Shown: positions 35,867-48,152 of the stretch, one piece after another
Numbering within the stretch: position 1 is the stretch's first letter
Layout of the letters: each line of letters starts with the position of its first letter
NCBI GenBank assembly: GCA_029891345.1
Contig: CM057009.1
Location: 291,100,966 to 291,164,965 of the forward strand
Length of the DNA stretch: 64,000 nt
Direction: 5' to 3'
From: Dryococelus australis
Taxonomy: Eukaryota > Arthropoda > Insecta > Phasmatodea > Phasmatidae
Notes under the pieces: generated by a model
The model's database searches: none
The model's input: only the letters and a program-made list of their open reading frames with translations
What the model was told of the DNA's origin: nothing
Position numbers and translations under genes: made by a program

Positions 35867-36442
35867 CTGATCCGCATCTACGAGCTTTAGCAAGATGACA
35901 GACGCTTACACCTTAAAAACATATATAGTTGTTTGTGAAAAACCAGGGGTTTCGTAAAGTGTAGTTAAGTACAAAAATAAATGTATTGCAAGTTTGAATA
36001 ACGTAAAACACTTAGAACAACTCATATAATAATAATAACACTAACAATAATAATAACACAACTGCAATTTTAAAAAAACACGTGACGGTATTATTCATTA
36101 ACTGTTAATGTTTTAAATCTACACAGATCTCTTAAAATGAAATAAATGCGTTCTTCTTAACCAAATATATTCACTAATATTTTGTAGGCATTTACTGCAA
36201 TATTTACAAAAAAGTAATTACGTAACTCGCAAGTTAGTCAACGTGCTGGCAAGGTGTACCTTTTTCTGTGGATAATATTTTGAAATTTTTTTTCTCTCTA
36301 TTCTGTTATTAATTCATTACATTTGGTTGCTAGAAAAAAATAATATTTTGTCCACTTTTCAATAATATAAGTAGTAATACAAACCTATCATTTATAATAT
36401 TACAATTATATGTTTTGTTTATTTTACAAGAAAGCTGTTTGT
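35867..36442 (+). repeat. Dispersed repeat F, copy 1
   Basis: About 575 bp that is also present, direct and near full length, at 47580-48152. It starts with a GATCCGCATCTACGAGC phrase and contains GTTTGTGAAAAACCAGGGGT, TTTGAATAACGTAAAACACT, ACACGTGACGGTATTA and CTTTACTAATATTTTGTAGG-like text; it ends CAAGAAAGCTGTTTGTAG. No open frame. It could be a long MITE or a non-autonomous element; the ends are not inverted repeats that I can see. Confidence 0.8.
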
Positions 36443-36702
36443 AGAACTTTTAAGATGTAGTCGAACAGCCGTAATAAACGTTACTACCAATTAATATGAT
36501 TGTATAAATTTTTATTTAGTGTATAAAATCTTGGCGCGAATAGTCAAGAGCCTTACGCAAGATATGGGCTTACTATGCTTACGCAAATGAGGTATACGTT
36601 CTACATTGCGCCAAGCTTTTATATGCTAGATATAAATTGATACAAATTTATTAATTTTTAGTAAAGTTTATTTTGGCTCTTCGACCACATCCTACAAGTT
36701 CT
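36443..36702. mobile_element. MITE with 28-bp terminal inverted repeats, inserted at the end of repeat F
   Basis: The left end AGAACTTTTAAGATGTAGTC pairs with the complement of GACCACATCCTACAAGTTCT at the right, and the match extends to GAACAGCC/GGCTCTTC. It is 260 bp, AT-rich and non-coding. It sits exactly where repeat F copy 1 leaves the alignment with copy 2. Confidence 0.75.
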
Positions 36703-37265
36703 ATAAATTTTGTAACTACAATAATTGTTTTTCTTTTTTTAGTACATTTATAAATAAAAACTTGGTTTTAAAAGTTTCTTACAGTTATTTTATTTTTCAC
36801 TTTTTAGTTTCACCAAATTGTTTGCTAATTTATTATGTAGCAATGTACAGTACATCTCGCGACAAACTTTATATCTGTTAATGTGCGTTGCTACATAATT
36901 GCTACAGATCCGGGTCACCATCTACAACCAAATTACTCATTGAGACAAGTCAAACGAGGCCAAACTCGATACCTTCACTATTTGAGGAAAAAGATTAATT
37001 TGAATCAGCATTTCCAAGACATCGAAGTTTCTCGTACACTTTCGCCAACATACTAAAACATTTATGCGAAATGCATTAGTTACGTAATATGGAAAACCAG
37101 CATTAATACGCTAGATAACGACGCAACTCGACTCTGTGTGTGCACGTGCGCGCGAGCACAGCTGATCGGACGCACAAAGTCACGCTGCCTGTTCGAGGCA
37201 GGCTTTTGCCACCCACACGAGGGCGACAGTCAAAGACAGGGAAGTCTGGCAACATTGATGTAGCA
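36703..37265. other. AT-rich stretch, nothing recognised
   Basis: No supported feature. Confidence 0.5.
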
Positions 37266-37540
37266 AGTTCAATTGGATAACGGGACGTAGTTACACACGA
37301 ATACACGTAGAGTTACATAAAAGCTTGTAACTTCCGGATCCATAATCATATCAGCTCAGTGGTACTATCACATTGTATTGTCATCGGAACTACACATGTT
37401 TGAGACATTTCAGCTCAATTGGATGACGGGAAGTGGTTTAACATACATACACGTGAAGTTACATAAAAGCTTGTAACTTCCGGCAGATCAGCTCAGTGGT
37501 GCTTTCACATTTGATTGTCATCAGAACTACAGGAACTTTG
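37266..37540. repeat. Tandem duplication, 2 copies of about 146 bp
   Basis: AGTTCAATTGGATAACGGGA at 37266 recurs as AGCTCAATTGGATGACGGGA at 37412. Both are followed by GTTACATAAAAGCTTGTAAC, TTCCGG, CAGCTCAGTGGT and TTGTCATC. The second copy has a short deletion. Confidence 0.85.
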
Positions 37541-39595
37541 ACACGCTATACACTAGCACGGATGTTAAAACATGAGTTTACCTTTCCTGTCGGTATGTAT
37601 GACATCCATCTCTAGGACTAGCATAAAATAACGCAAAGAGTTTCAATTCGCTGGACAACTACCGACGAAGGATTTCGATATCCGTCTTATGATTAAATAT
37701 AGTTGGAGATGTGGGGCACGCAGAACTAACAGGCTCTCGCGTTCTCCTTCCAGTGTTCAACGAACCGTGAATTCAATCTGATTACGATGAACACTGGAAG
37801 GTATCATATTACCTTTGATAAACAACTTAAGGAGTGATGTTTCTCAAATTTTTCATTTAGCATCTACGGAACTTCCATTAAAACATAGCAAATTTCCATC
37901 CCTCTGTGATTCTGTATGTATTGGGTTTGTCATCTCTTCACCGAAATAGTTACCGACATGAACTTTCAGATTCATTTTAAAACTATTCTCTCACGCAATC
38001 GTTGCTCTAAAATCAGACAAGTCTCGTGTTTCGCCACCAATGCAATTGCCGTAGTTGGTGTTAGTTAAAAACTTTCCGATTGCCTAGCGCAACAAAATAT
38101 CAGATAAAGAATTGAGAATTTCTCCAAAATATGCTCCATTAGAATTATTTGTAATGAGTTTCTGACCAGCGTCACCTCAAATGTACGCAGTAACATTTCC
38201 CGTGCTGCAATAATAGTGGCCGTCATTTTTTTCACCAGGGACCTGTATCGGGCGGATGCCACTGTCAGACCACGCATGTATCCAATTCGCGTACCATTTC
38301 GTGTTGACCGAACCAAGGGCAATGTTACGGAAACCATTTTTCGACACTACTTCACGCTTGCAGGTGTGCATGCAGCATGAGATATCACTGAATATGTTTG
38401 TGTGTAGGCAAGTATTTACGACATTCATTTTAAGTGTGAATATCTGTACGTATTTTAAGTATCCCCTGCCGCTAATTTTGAACGTTTAGTTTAATATCCT
38501 GTGCAATATTTATTATGACCTGCCATCCAAAATAATAGGAGAAAAAGGGAAAATAGTTTAAGTTAGAGAAATGTGTAACAAGTGAGCACTGGGGTTATTT
38601 TGAGCAGTGAGACTCAGGTTTTGCTTTATTTAAGCCATCGCCGTTATCCACTGACTTAAATGGCTGCCCAACCCTCACGCTTCGAAACCTCTTCTCTTCG
38701 CTCCATCGCTAACATTTGCCGAACCTACGTTTTTCACGCTCTTTTGTTTCATCTGCGAACAAACACATTTGCAAATGATGACCTCTCATTCTCTCCGTTC
38801 CTCTCACTTCTGTTTGCGAAGTGTGCTTCCTTCCGCAATCGTTTCCTTCGGCTTCGAACAAGTCAATTTACATACGGCCGAGTGAAGTTCACAGGGGAAA
38901 GTGGTTTGTCGAGCAAAGAGAGGAAGAAAGGAAGCAGAACTCTGAAATGAAAGGTGCGAGGGCATGAAAAAAAAAAAAAAATCTGTAAATAAATATTGCT
39001 GAGTACTTCTTTCACTGCTGTCTGCTGAAAAGTCACTATCGCAAAAACTCCTGCTACTTCAGAGAAAAGACTGAGTTCTGCAGTTAACTGGAACTACGAG
39101 TCTGCAACAAGGAGAAAATGAAAACGGAATAAATATGCGCCAACTTTGATGTTTGTGAATACTACTTACAAGGGCAAACTGCAAGCGTTGGTGATTAATT
39201 TTTTGTTCGTGTCCAGCAACAAAATTAATATGTGGCATTTGGCACAGTTACAACTTAACGTTGGTTAAGTGGAATTAGTTTGCCCCCTGTCACATGACAC
39301 ACAGTGAAAGTTTTTTTTCTACTTTAACAAAAAAAAAATTTTTTTCAATTGGTTGCCAAATAATTGTAGGTAACACTACAAAAAATTTTTTGTAAACACT
39401 GCAAGAAATCGTTTAAAAAGTGTACGAGATAATGTGATGTATTTGTACAAGAAATTACTGTAACTTACGGACGGATATCCTGTAGAGTAATAATTTTCAA
39501 ATTATTTCATTGCAAAATCACAAGATACTATTTGGACTTCTACGAGTAATTGGTCTCCTAGATGCTGAGTAATATTTGTGGTGCAAAATTACATG
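37541..39595. other. No recognised feature
   Basis: Two moderately long frames (38177-38428 minus and 38660-38950 plus) have no family I know. Poly-A and poly-T runs occur at 38970 and 39310-39350. Confidence 0.45.
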
Positions 39596-39755
39596 TCAGC
39601 CAGATCGACACAGAACATATTTAGCGTGGCACAGTCACGTACGTCCTAATCCAACTACGACATCGAAAATTCCCATCGAGAAGACGACAATCGAAACCCA
39701 GACCCTCTACGTTAGAAGCGAGTGCCCTAACCAACACGCCACTTATTCCTCTATA
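39596..39755 (-). mobile_element. tRNA-derived SINE-like sequence
   Basis: The minus strand reads GGCGTGTTGGTTAGGGCACT (A-box-like), then a CGCTTCTAACGTAGAGG anticodon-arm region and GGTTTCGATT (B-box-like). The body differs from families A and B. It may be a third SINE family or a decayed tRNA copy; the absence of a proper acceptor-stem pairing argues against a functional tRNA gene. Confidence 0.45.
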
Positions 39756-39850
39756 CTTCGTGGACTACTTTAATACAATATAAATACATTAAATAAATAA
39801 ATGTCGTGTTAATATGCGGTATTTGACATTTAAAAAGTTGAAGAAAGTGA

Positions 39851-40102
39851 AGAGATTTCGGCTGCTCTTATCAGCGAGGTCTTGAGATCTGATGAGGGTG
39901 ATTTAAGTGAATATGTAGCGGCGCCGGAATGGGGTGAGGGGGGGGGGGTTCGGGGGAAACGGGAGATCCCGAGAAAACACGCCAACCATTGGCATCGTCC
40001 GGCACGATTCCCACATGCGAAAATCCGGTGACCCGGCCGGGGATTGAGCCATGTTCGCTTTGGTGGGAGCCGAGCGTGCTAATCGCTCAGGCACCGGGGC
40101 CC
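39851..40102 (-). mobile_element. tRNA-derived SINE, family A
   Basis: The minus strand carries the family head (GGTGCCTGAGCGATTAGCAC with a B box near 40045), then GGATTTTCGCATGTGGGAAT, TTTTCTCGGGATCTCCCG, CATTCCGGCGCC and the tail CTCAAGACCTCGCTGATAAG. A run of nine Gs on the plus strand (39940s) lies in the variable part. Confidence 0.85.
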
Positions 40103-41494
40103 CGCCTTCAAAAGAGAACATCAAGTTTTTACTGAGCTCGAGGCGGAGATGTAATTAGTTTAAAACTTAACTACAAGGGGCATGTTGGTCCCACGTAAAA
40201 AAAAAAAAAGCGGCAACTTTGTACATGCAGGAGATATAAATGCTGCCGATTTCTATTAAATGTTTCTGAGAGTTTTTATTTCTTAATCCCTGCATTGTTG
40301 CTTTTTTTTTTTTTTTTTTTGTCACTTATAATCTTTAATTCAAAGGAAGCCATATGAAACTGTGTGAATGTACTCGTATTTTGAAACACACTTTTTACGT
40401 TCAGCGGTCTACAGAAGCATTATAAACAACACAATAAGTGTTAAAAATAATTCAGAACATTTCGTAAAAGATTTAGAAGAAACGTACATATTTGTACTAT
40501 TGCATCTAAAATCACACGAATTGAAAAAAAACCTGGTCTGTACTGTTACAAAAATTAATGTTGCAAACCCGTAACTTGGGGGAACACATCGTTTTCAAGC
40601 TAGTCAAAGTGGACTTTGCCCTGTCGTCCAAGGACAGAAGTAGCCCTCACTATAAGTGGATTCTCGGACTTCAGTATTAAGCAAACATCTTAACTTGAAC
40701 TTCTGAGGTGGAACCAGAAGTTTACTATATATCAGTGTTCCTGAAAGAATTTTTAATACACCGCAGCTGTTACTCTTGTAGATTAACAACATTTTTTTGT
40801 TAATTTATAAAAATTTGTTTTCATACAAAATATTTTAACTCCTCTTACAAACAATTTTTATTTATATATATTATATATAATAAATTAATTCTCACGACTT
40901 TTCATTTCAATATGCTGCAATATGTTAAAATAATCGAAATAAAATTATTTATTTTAAAGTTCATTGCATGGTTTTACTGTAATCCATTGACTAAATTTTA
41001 AGCCCTGAATCCGCTGTTCAAACGCTTTTTAACGACGAATTTTAAAATACTTCAAACAACTAAGAAATTATCTCTATAACTACTTTATATTAGTCACAAT
41101 AGAATTTGCAGCATTAATATTCTGCAGTAGCATTCTTCAAAATGTTATACTGTTTAAAAGTGCAACCCTCCTCTAGCCAGAGCAGGCTCTTCTCGGAATG
41201 TGTGGAATTCCCAGAAGTGACTAGTCACACGCGGTTGTGTAATAATACCAACTTATTTCGTTATTCAAACAAACGCTATTCTTGCACAAGAACAAGTACT
41301 GCAGATTTACGAACGATAAATCTGTACATCAAAAATCTTGTAATTATATAAGAGTGTTGTCAGTTTCAGTTTGTTCGGGAAATCTTCCGATTTTGTTATT
41401 CATCGTATGGATTTTTTAAAGTAAACTTGACGTTTAATTTTCTTGCACGTGTCAAACACTGGTCTGAAGCAGCGTTGCCCTTCCCTGTGTGCAG
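40103..41494. other. Probable intron of the FN3 gene, nothing recognised
   Basis: AT-rich sequence upstream of the exon, with short homopolymer runs. No second exon could be supported by eye. Confidence 0.45.
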
Positions 41495-41618
41495 ACGTTC
41501 CCGACCCTCCTGGCCGGCCTCTCATCATGGGCTTCACGTCGCGCACTGCCAACCTGTCGTGGGCGTCGCCCCAAAGCTCGCACAACAGCCTCATCCTCAG
41601 CTACATCATCCAAGTGAG
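41495..41618 (+). CDS. Internal exon encoding the first half of a fibronectin type III domain (Ig/FN3 adhesion protein, sidekick-like?)
   Basis: 124-bp exon. A polypyrimidine tract and CCTGTGTGCAG precede it, and the donor is GTGAG|GTAAGT. The reading starts after one codon base in the previous exon (phase 1) and leaves two bases at the end (phase 2), giving 40 complete codons. The peptide opens VPDPPGRPLI, then has TANLSWASP with the conserved tryptophan of the FN3 B strand, and ends LILSYIIQV, the C-strand with its conserved tyrosine. Phase-1 introns at FN3 domain starts are usual. The Pro-rich start is typical of an Ig-to-FN3 or FN3-FN3 junction in axon-guidance and synaptic adhesion receptors. 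Sidekick is my best recollection; Dscam, Lar-type phosphatases or contactin-like proteins are alternatives. It is clearly GC-richer than its flanks. I found no other exon, so flanking introns are probably very long. Confidence 0.8.
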
Positions 41619-41693
41619 GTAAGTCCGCAGCGGCCCTAGCCAACCTGCTTTCGCCAAGGAATTGGAAATATATGTATATATATAATCTAACTA

Positions 41694-42104
41694 TAGGCTG
41701 TTCACGGTAACATGAGCACTTTTGAAAGCCCTCCTCGAGATCTACTTGTAAGCACGTTGTTTATTCTTCCACCTAACATATAATTAAAGTTGCCATAGGC
41801 CTTATCACTTTATTCATACGTCGGTCAAGTGAAAATTCAAAATTATTACAAAAATTAATATGTAGCTAATATTCTCATTTTTACACTTAGATGCATTAAA
41901 ATAAAAAAAACAACGAAAGGAATAACTTAATGGTTACGTGACACTTTTCGTTCGACATTAAGATATGGAACTACTTTCCATTCATCGTTACCAACTTTAC
42001 TGGGCGCATATCACTCAGTTCGCCCGTTGAATAAATGCAGGTATGGGCAGTAACATTTTTCTAAGGTTGATTTTAAAAGTGCTCACTTTATCGTGAACAG
42101 CCTT
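41694..42104. mobile_element. Tc1/mariner-type MITE, family B, copy 2 (in intron)
   Basis: 411 bp with ends TAGGCTGTTCACGGTAACAT and, in complement, AAAGGCTGTTCACGATAAAG, flanked by TA on both sides (41692 and 42105). It shares its length and interior (ACTTGTAAGCACGTTGT, GATATGGAACTACTTTCC, CAACTTTACTGGGCGCAT) with the copy at 54005. It starts 75 bp after the FN3 exon's donor. Confidence 0.85.
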
Positions 42105-42509
42105 TAGTAGTAGTTTAATGCCACAATATAGGCATAGTATAATCAACAATATAATAGAATGTTGATAAAATGACCCTCGAGCTGCTAGGGGAGTCAGGGT
42201 GGAATGCAGAAAAACCGCGCCATTCTCACCTTCCAGGCAACTTGGTGTACATAGTTGTAATGTTATATTAAAATGTAATCCATAAAGGCTGTAATGGGAA
42301 AATAAAATATAAAATAAAAGAAAAAACACATGAAAAATGAACATCCTATACCCAGTATTAGCCAGGAAGGGCACAGGTACGAGGGTGATAAGAAAAATGC
42401 ATGACCGGCCTTTGGCTGGCCCCGTTATAAAAAGAAAGGCTATTCGCATTTATTTGAGCACTTCTGAAATATGCTTTAAAAGAACCACTGCCCGTAACTA
42501 CATTTACGC
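42105..42509. other. Intronic stretch, nothing recognised
   Basis: A 144-codon minus-strand frame covers part of this interval but also overlaps the MITE and has no recognisable domain; treated as chance. Confidence 0.45.
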
Positions 42510-42765
42510 GGGGCCACGCGAATTTCGCGAAAATATTTCCGCACATGCTATATTTCAATACCCTACGGGCGTTCCTGCAGTGTTCTTTTGCTTATTGCCG
42601 GCGTGTCTCTGTGAGAAGATATTTTCTTACTTGACTGGCCAATCATAATAACATTACCCCGATACAGCATGTCTGTGATTCTGGGACAGACACCTAAATT
42701 GTCTGAGCTCAAATGTTATGAAATACATCTCGTCGTAAATTTTTTTTCGCCGAAATCGGATGTCC
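42510..42765 (+). mobile_element. MITE family E, copy 2
   Basis: Plus strand: GCGAATTTCGCGAAAATATT, then CTTTTGCTTATTGCCGGC, GTGTCTCTGTGAGAAGAT and GTTATGAAATACATCTCG, ending near GCCGAAATCGGATGTCCC. It matches the minus strand of 31670-31972 along its length with small deletions. Confidence 0.7.
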
Positions 42766-42839
42766 CAACATATACGTTACAGTGCGCATTGACACGTGGG
42801 CTTCCAGATAATGCATTAACATGCCTAAACTATTACACG

Positions 42840-42985
42840 TGGATGGCGCATGAATAAATTGATCAGGCCGGTGGCAATGTTAATTTCACATACGGCGAAA
42901 ATATGCAATGTTCCCGGAGAAGAAAGTCCTAAGCCGTGCTTTCAAAAGTGCTCAGATTACCGTAAACATTCGAAAAAAAAATTGG
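42840..42985. mobile_element. Right half of a family B MITE
   Basis: GAATAAATTGATCAGGCCGG, TGTTAATTTCACATACGGCG and CTTTCAAAAGTGCTCAGATT follow the order seen at 13850-13960. The left half is missing. Confidence 0.65.
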
Positions 42986-45900
42986 TTGTTCTTATTTGTA
43001 TGCCCTTAACTGGTAAGACTTGTTTGGCGCGACTAAAGATTAACGCCTGATATAGACGGGCATCTTTCTTGTGCAAGTCAACTTGCATCGTGTGACTGGC
43101 TAACTTGTATACAAGTGGTGTGCATGCAAGGGCTTGCATGCTACCTATAATCGTTTAGAGACGGTCCTATCTATCGTTCAACTTCTTGTGCACTGCACAA
43201 CAACTCGCTCAATGCATCTTGTTTCAATACTTTCTGTTTCTCATAGCTCATTTTTGTTTCAGTTTAAGGTCTTCCCACATGTGTGCTTTTCACAGTGGGT
43301 ACCTTTCAACGAAATTCCCCTAAGAAATAATTTGGTGCTGTTTAAGACAAACCTTATAGGGCATTAAAAAATGTCGGAGTGGTGATTCCGGATCAATATT
43401 CATATAACTCAACTTGAGGAATTTTTGTACAATCAAAAAGACATGTATTCGTATTTTATATATTTTATGTCATAACAATTTACTATGAGATAATTAATTA
43501 AGTAACTGCAGACAGGTTCATCTCTGATTTCACACAGCTGGTCTCAATGAAAAGTTTATGAAACAATGTGTACTTAGATTATGACACTATATTCGTAGGT
43601 GCTTCAAGAAAGCTTCATAAAATAGTTTTTAAACTTCTCAAATATACTCTTCTAAAAAACTTATTATTGCTCACGCCATCAACTTCCACTCCTTACCACC
43701 TACAAGTCCTCATCAAAGAGGATTGTGAAAATATGTGGTAGAAACAGGAAAATACACCATCAGGCAATTGAGTGGCATCCAGTGCATCCAGTTACTAACT
43801 CTTGTACGGATAATGTCATTTTCCAGTAGAGTGGAGTATTCCTCAATTACAGATCGTTTATACCAGTTTCATCTGACCACAGTGACATTGCAGCTATTAC
43901 ATCAAATTATTACCTCATTGGCAGGCATCTTATAGCTGTACCTAAGTCACATGAAATTATGGCGGTGTGTGTTTTTCCAGAAGGTGAAAAATTGTTTCTG
44001 CTATAGCCAGCTTGTTTTGTAAATGTTCGTAAGTAGAACTTGTGGCAATTGGCAAACTCCAAAACCAGGACTCGCTGATGGGAGATCTGTTCCTAATTGA
44101 AGAACATGTGCTACATCTGGGCTCATACATATCCAGAGTACTCAGGATTCATATTGGAGGGTAATGGCACTGCCAGAGTGATACACAATACACTCCGAAA
44201 AGGGACAGATATGTCTACCAGCATATAAGCTGTACTGTCTTCCAGAGCAATAAAGTTCACCGGTTCTGTGTCTGTATTCCTTGTGCATAGTGAATTTGTA
44301 TTGAGGTTACATTTGTAGTGTTAGGGACCTCAGTCGGTGTCTGTGGGCGGAATACTTCTGGGTTCATTCATGTGGTCTTATTTCACAAGTGTGGAAATGA
44401 TCACTTACAATTAGATCCTGCAATATTACGAGAATCAGTGGAATTAGATGACATCGCAGTAAGTTTGCTTGTGTCTTAATCTCTCGTTAGCGTTTCGGCA
44501 AGTATTAATGTTAAATTTTTCAACAGGCGCTCCTATGCAATTTTAATGTGCAAATGCACTTCAAGGCCACTATATCGATTCCCGAACTTCCAGATTTTCC
44601 TGGGAAACTCTCTTATTTTTTCTGAAAAGTGCCATAAATAGGAAACTTGAGCTTTATGTTTGTAGTTTGGGGGGGGGGAGGGGGTGGATAGAGATCCTTA
44701 CACACACTAACTTCAGTAACAGCGTGCTTTATGGAGACTTGATACCATTTTGCGTTCGTAATTTATGACTTTGTGAACTCTAAGAGTTGATAACCGATGT
44801 CGCTAGGATGCCATTGGACTAAGGTTCTAGACTTGAAACCCATGTAAACCATATATGTATGTGTAGTTTATACTGTAAAGTTGCGTTAAGTTAGTATGAA
44901 GGCCGTTCCCGATTATCGTTATGGCTTAAGCAGAAAACTCCGAAGAGTAGTAATGAAAGAAAATCTACTGAAGTATTTACAGTAATATTGCCGGCGACGT
45001 ACAAAAAGTGTATAATGTACCGCTGTCTTTTGAAAGTGTAACATTTAAGTTTCTTATTTATTGCTATTGGTTTATACAAATTATGACAATAACTTGAGTG
45101 ATATAAGAGTGTTACTGTTTCTCCCTCAGTGTTATTTTATTGGCACATGGATACAAGTCATTGGGACCATGCCAATTTTAATTTTACCTTATGGCGGATG
45201 GATATACAGCGGGAAGGGAAAGGAAACTACAAATGGTTTTTTTTCTTCAAAAGTGTTAGTCGACCATGGATTACGCCTCAGAGTCGGCAACGCATCAGTT
45301 TTCGTAGTGTAGGTTATTTATATTACCTGGACACTTTTAAGATCAGTCTGAAGCTAAAGCCAGAAAGAGTATGCTAAATATAGTTGTGAATATTTCTGGA
45401 GTAAAAGTTTATTTTAATGCCTAAATTGTCGAAACAACTATTCTTTGACCAGGTATAACGTGGTCTAGCTCTAACATGTGTAGCTAAATTTATAGTTGTC
45501 TATTATATTAAACATATGAGATGTTCGGGTAATTTGGCGGTTTGTTTTTATATTAGTGCATCTTATACAAACGTTAATATCTATAAATATACTAAAAACG
45601 TAATTTATGTGTAGTTGGAAAATAATACTTCGTTTAAATGGGATTTGTTTTAATACCTCACGAGAGCACGATAATATTATTAAGCACAAGTTAAATTCAC
45701 GAGAGACTGTCTAAACCTCCACTGCAAGGCATTTAAAATTGTGGCGATATATTTTAGGGAGTCGAGAAACATAATTATTTAGTTACACATCAAATCCAGG
45801 ATTGAGCAACAATGACAAATTGCACTGGCCTTCCTCTTCTGCATTTTAACTCCACTTATAGAAGCTTCACGTTGAGTCACTTTTGTCAAACCTGCCTTTA

Positions 45901-47579
45901 TTTGGTACCTAGTTCACTCCAGTGCAAGGTTTCTGTTGTGGTTATTCTGGATCTCTTCAAATAATGTACGTTATTTTTGTGTTTCCTGCAGCATATCAAA
46001 ACGCATACCTTCTTTGCTTCACTGTTATTTCTTGAACACGTTCAAATCGCTGGGAAGAGCATTCCTGTAAATAGGAAATACCATAGTGTATCTAATTCCA
46101 CTGATTACGTTATTCATGTTGACTGACTCTTGGAATACTCCAGTATAAATAAGTATACATTTTTTCTTCTGGCCTTCGTTCCACGGTTGACCAAGAATTC
46201 TCTAACAGAATTTTTCCAGTAGGACTTCATGGGACAGAAAATTGACACAATTATAGTCTGTATTATCTAGTATTTAACTAAACTGTTAGAAAAGTTCATT
46301 TCTTCTCCTCCCTCATACATGGCTGCAATATCAAACGAGGATTGTGATGCTAGGTTACGCCTGGGACAGTATTTTCTTCAAAGTGGTGCGTGAATTGAAA
46401 AATTTCAGCGTTCAACTGCACATTTGAGAAACAGGTACATCTCTGTTTCCAGGCGCCCTGACTTTTAAATCACCGGGGAACTTCCATCCTTTTAATATTG
46501 TTTCAGCAAGGACAATCTGGCTATGCAACTTTTATATGAAAATACCCGCTGGTTGCCTAACAATTTATGTTGTTGTCTTTTGATGAATGGGGCTTGCCAC
46601 CATTCTCACAATTTACTTTCCTTGATCAAATTGAAGTTTATCGTGGACGTACACCAGTGCAAATATATGTTGTAACATAAAATCCTATATATTACATAAA
46701 ACACAAACGTCCAAAATAAAACATCAGTAGGTGTGTGTATATGGATAAGTTTTCTGTGGCAACAGAGCTATGTAGTGGCTAGTCGGTAAAAATATTTGCT
46801 AGCCTCATTACTTAATCCCGTTGCAAGACTCATTCAAAGAACATAATTTTCCTGGTTAGTTCACAAACGCATGCCCACGTTCATGAAAATTGCGTATAGA
46901 TTTAGGTTTGTTCATAAAGACATGTTTCCTGGCATGGTGATTAATAAATACTAAAATTCATTCTGGATCAGAAAATACTTAATTAATGGCTAAGCCCTGA
47001 TGGCCTTATGACTAGTAGACGAAGAGTTACTTATATGAAGTCAACCAATCTCAGCCGGGCACGCCTTCTTCCACATAGAAATTACATTTTATGTCGCTCT
47101 TTTTGTCTGAGCCAAAGTTTTCGCCGTCTAACATTCACAGCATACAAACCAAAATCAGTTTCTTGGAACGTATGATATGAAATGATAGTAATAATCTTGT
47201 ATATAAAGAATTGCCAGCTCTAGACTGTACTGAACGGAATACGTAAAATTGGCGGTATTGTCTAGATATCGGAAAATAATATATAAACCATTCGTATTTA
47301 CAGACATATTTTCTGTAGTACATATAAAATAATGTGCCTGGATTTGGATTGTTAGTCACAGATTTTACACATTTGTCGTTACTGAGTATATATACACCCT
47401 TTCCTCAGCAGTGGAACTTTAAAGTACAATGTAAAAATTTTTTGTAATTTTTACTGAGAAATTGTTTGTAGTCTAACAAATGTCTGTAACAATACACAAA
47501 TTTCTCTTGTAAAATGACTTGTTTGTAAAACTACAAGAGCCGTGTTTTTAATAGACCTCAAGAAATGATTGTGCTACCC
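42986..47579. other. No recognised feature, presumably intron
   Basis: 4.6 kb without a gene or repeat family that I can support. A run of nine Gs lies at about 44670. Short frames do not continue past 100 codons. Confidence 0.45.
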
Positions 47580-48152
47580 CGATCCGTATCTACGAGCTCT
47601 AGCAAGATGGCGGACACTTAACAATGTGAAACCATATATAGCTGTTTGTGAAAAACTAGGGGTTTTGTAAAGTGTGCTTAAGTGCAAAAAGAAATGTATT
47701 GCACGTTTGAATAACGTAAAACACTTAAAACAACTCATATAACCATTTTAACACAACTACAATTAAAAAAAAACACGTGACGGTATTACTCATAAACTGT
47801 TAATGTTTTAAATCTACACAGATCTCTTAAAAGTAAATAAATTTTTTCCTGCTAACCGAATATATTGACTAATATTTTGTAGGAATTTACTGTAATATTC
47901 ACGAAAAAGTAATTACGAAGCTCGCAAGCCAAGTTAGTCTCCGTGCTGGCAAGGTGTAACTTTTTTTTTGTTGATAATATTTTGAAAAAAAATTTGGTCT
48001 ATTCTCTGTTATTAATTCATTACATTTGGTTCCTAGAAAAAAAATAATTTAATGTCCGCTTCTTAATAGTGGAAGTTGTAATACAAACCTATCATTTGTA
48101 ATATTACAATTATATGTTTTGTTGATTTTACAAGAAAGCTGTTTGTAGTTCT
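47580..48152 (+). repeat. Dispersed repeat F, copy 2
   Basis: Direct copy of 35867-36442. Near its start it carries AAGATGGCGGAC (47604-47615), changed to AAGATGACAGAC in copy 1. It ends CTGTTTGTAGTTCTACAAAG and lacks the MITE that follows copy 1. Confidence 0.8.

Noticed and set aside
38177-38428. Minus-strand frame with Trp and Cys spacing that looked domain-like
   Set aside because: No family recognised, no splice or repeat support, only 83 codons.
41400-41643. Overlapping frames on both strands around the FN3 exon
   Set aside because: Shadows of the GC-rich exon; only the plus-strand frame shows domain residues and splice sites.
42015-42449. 144-codon minus-strand frame
   Set aside because: Runs across the edge of a MITE and into intron-like DNA, with no domain.
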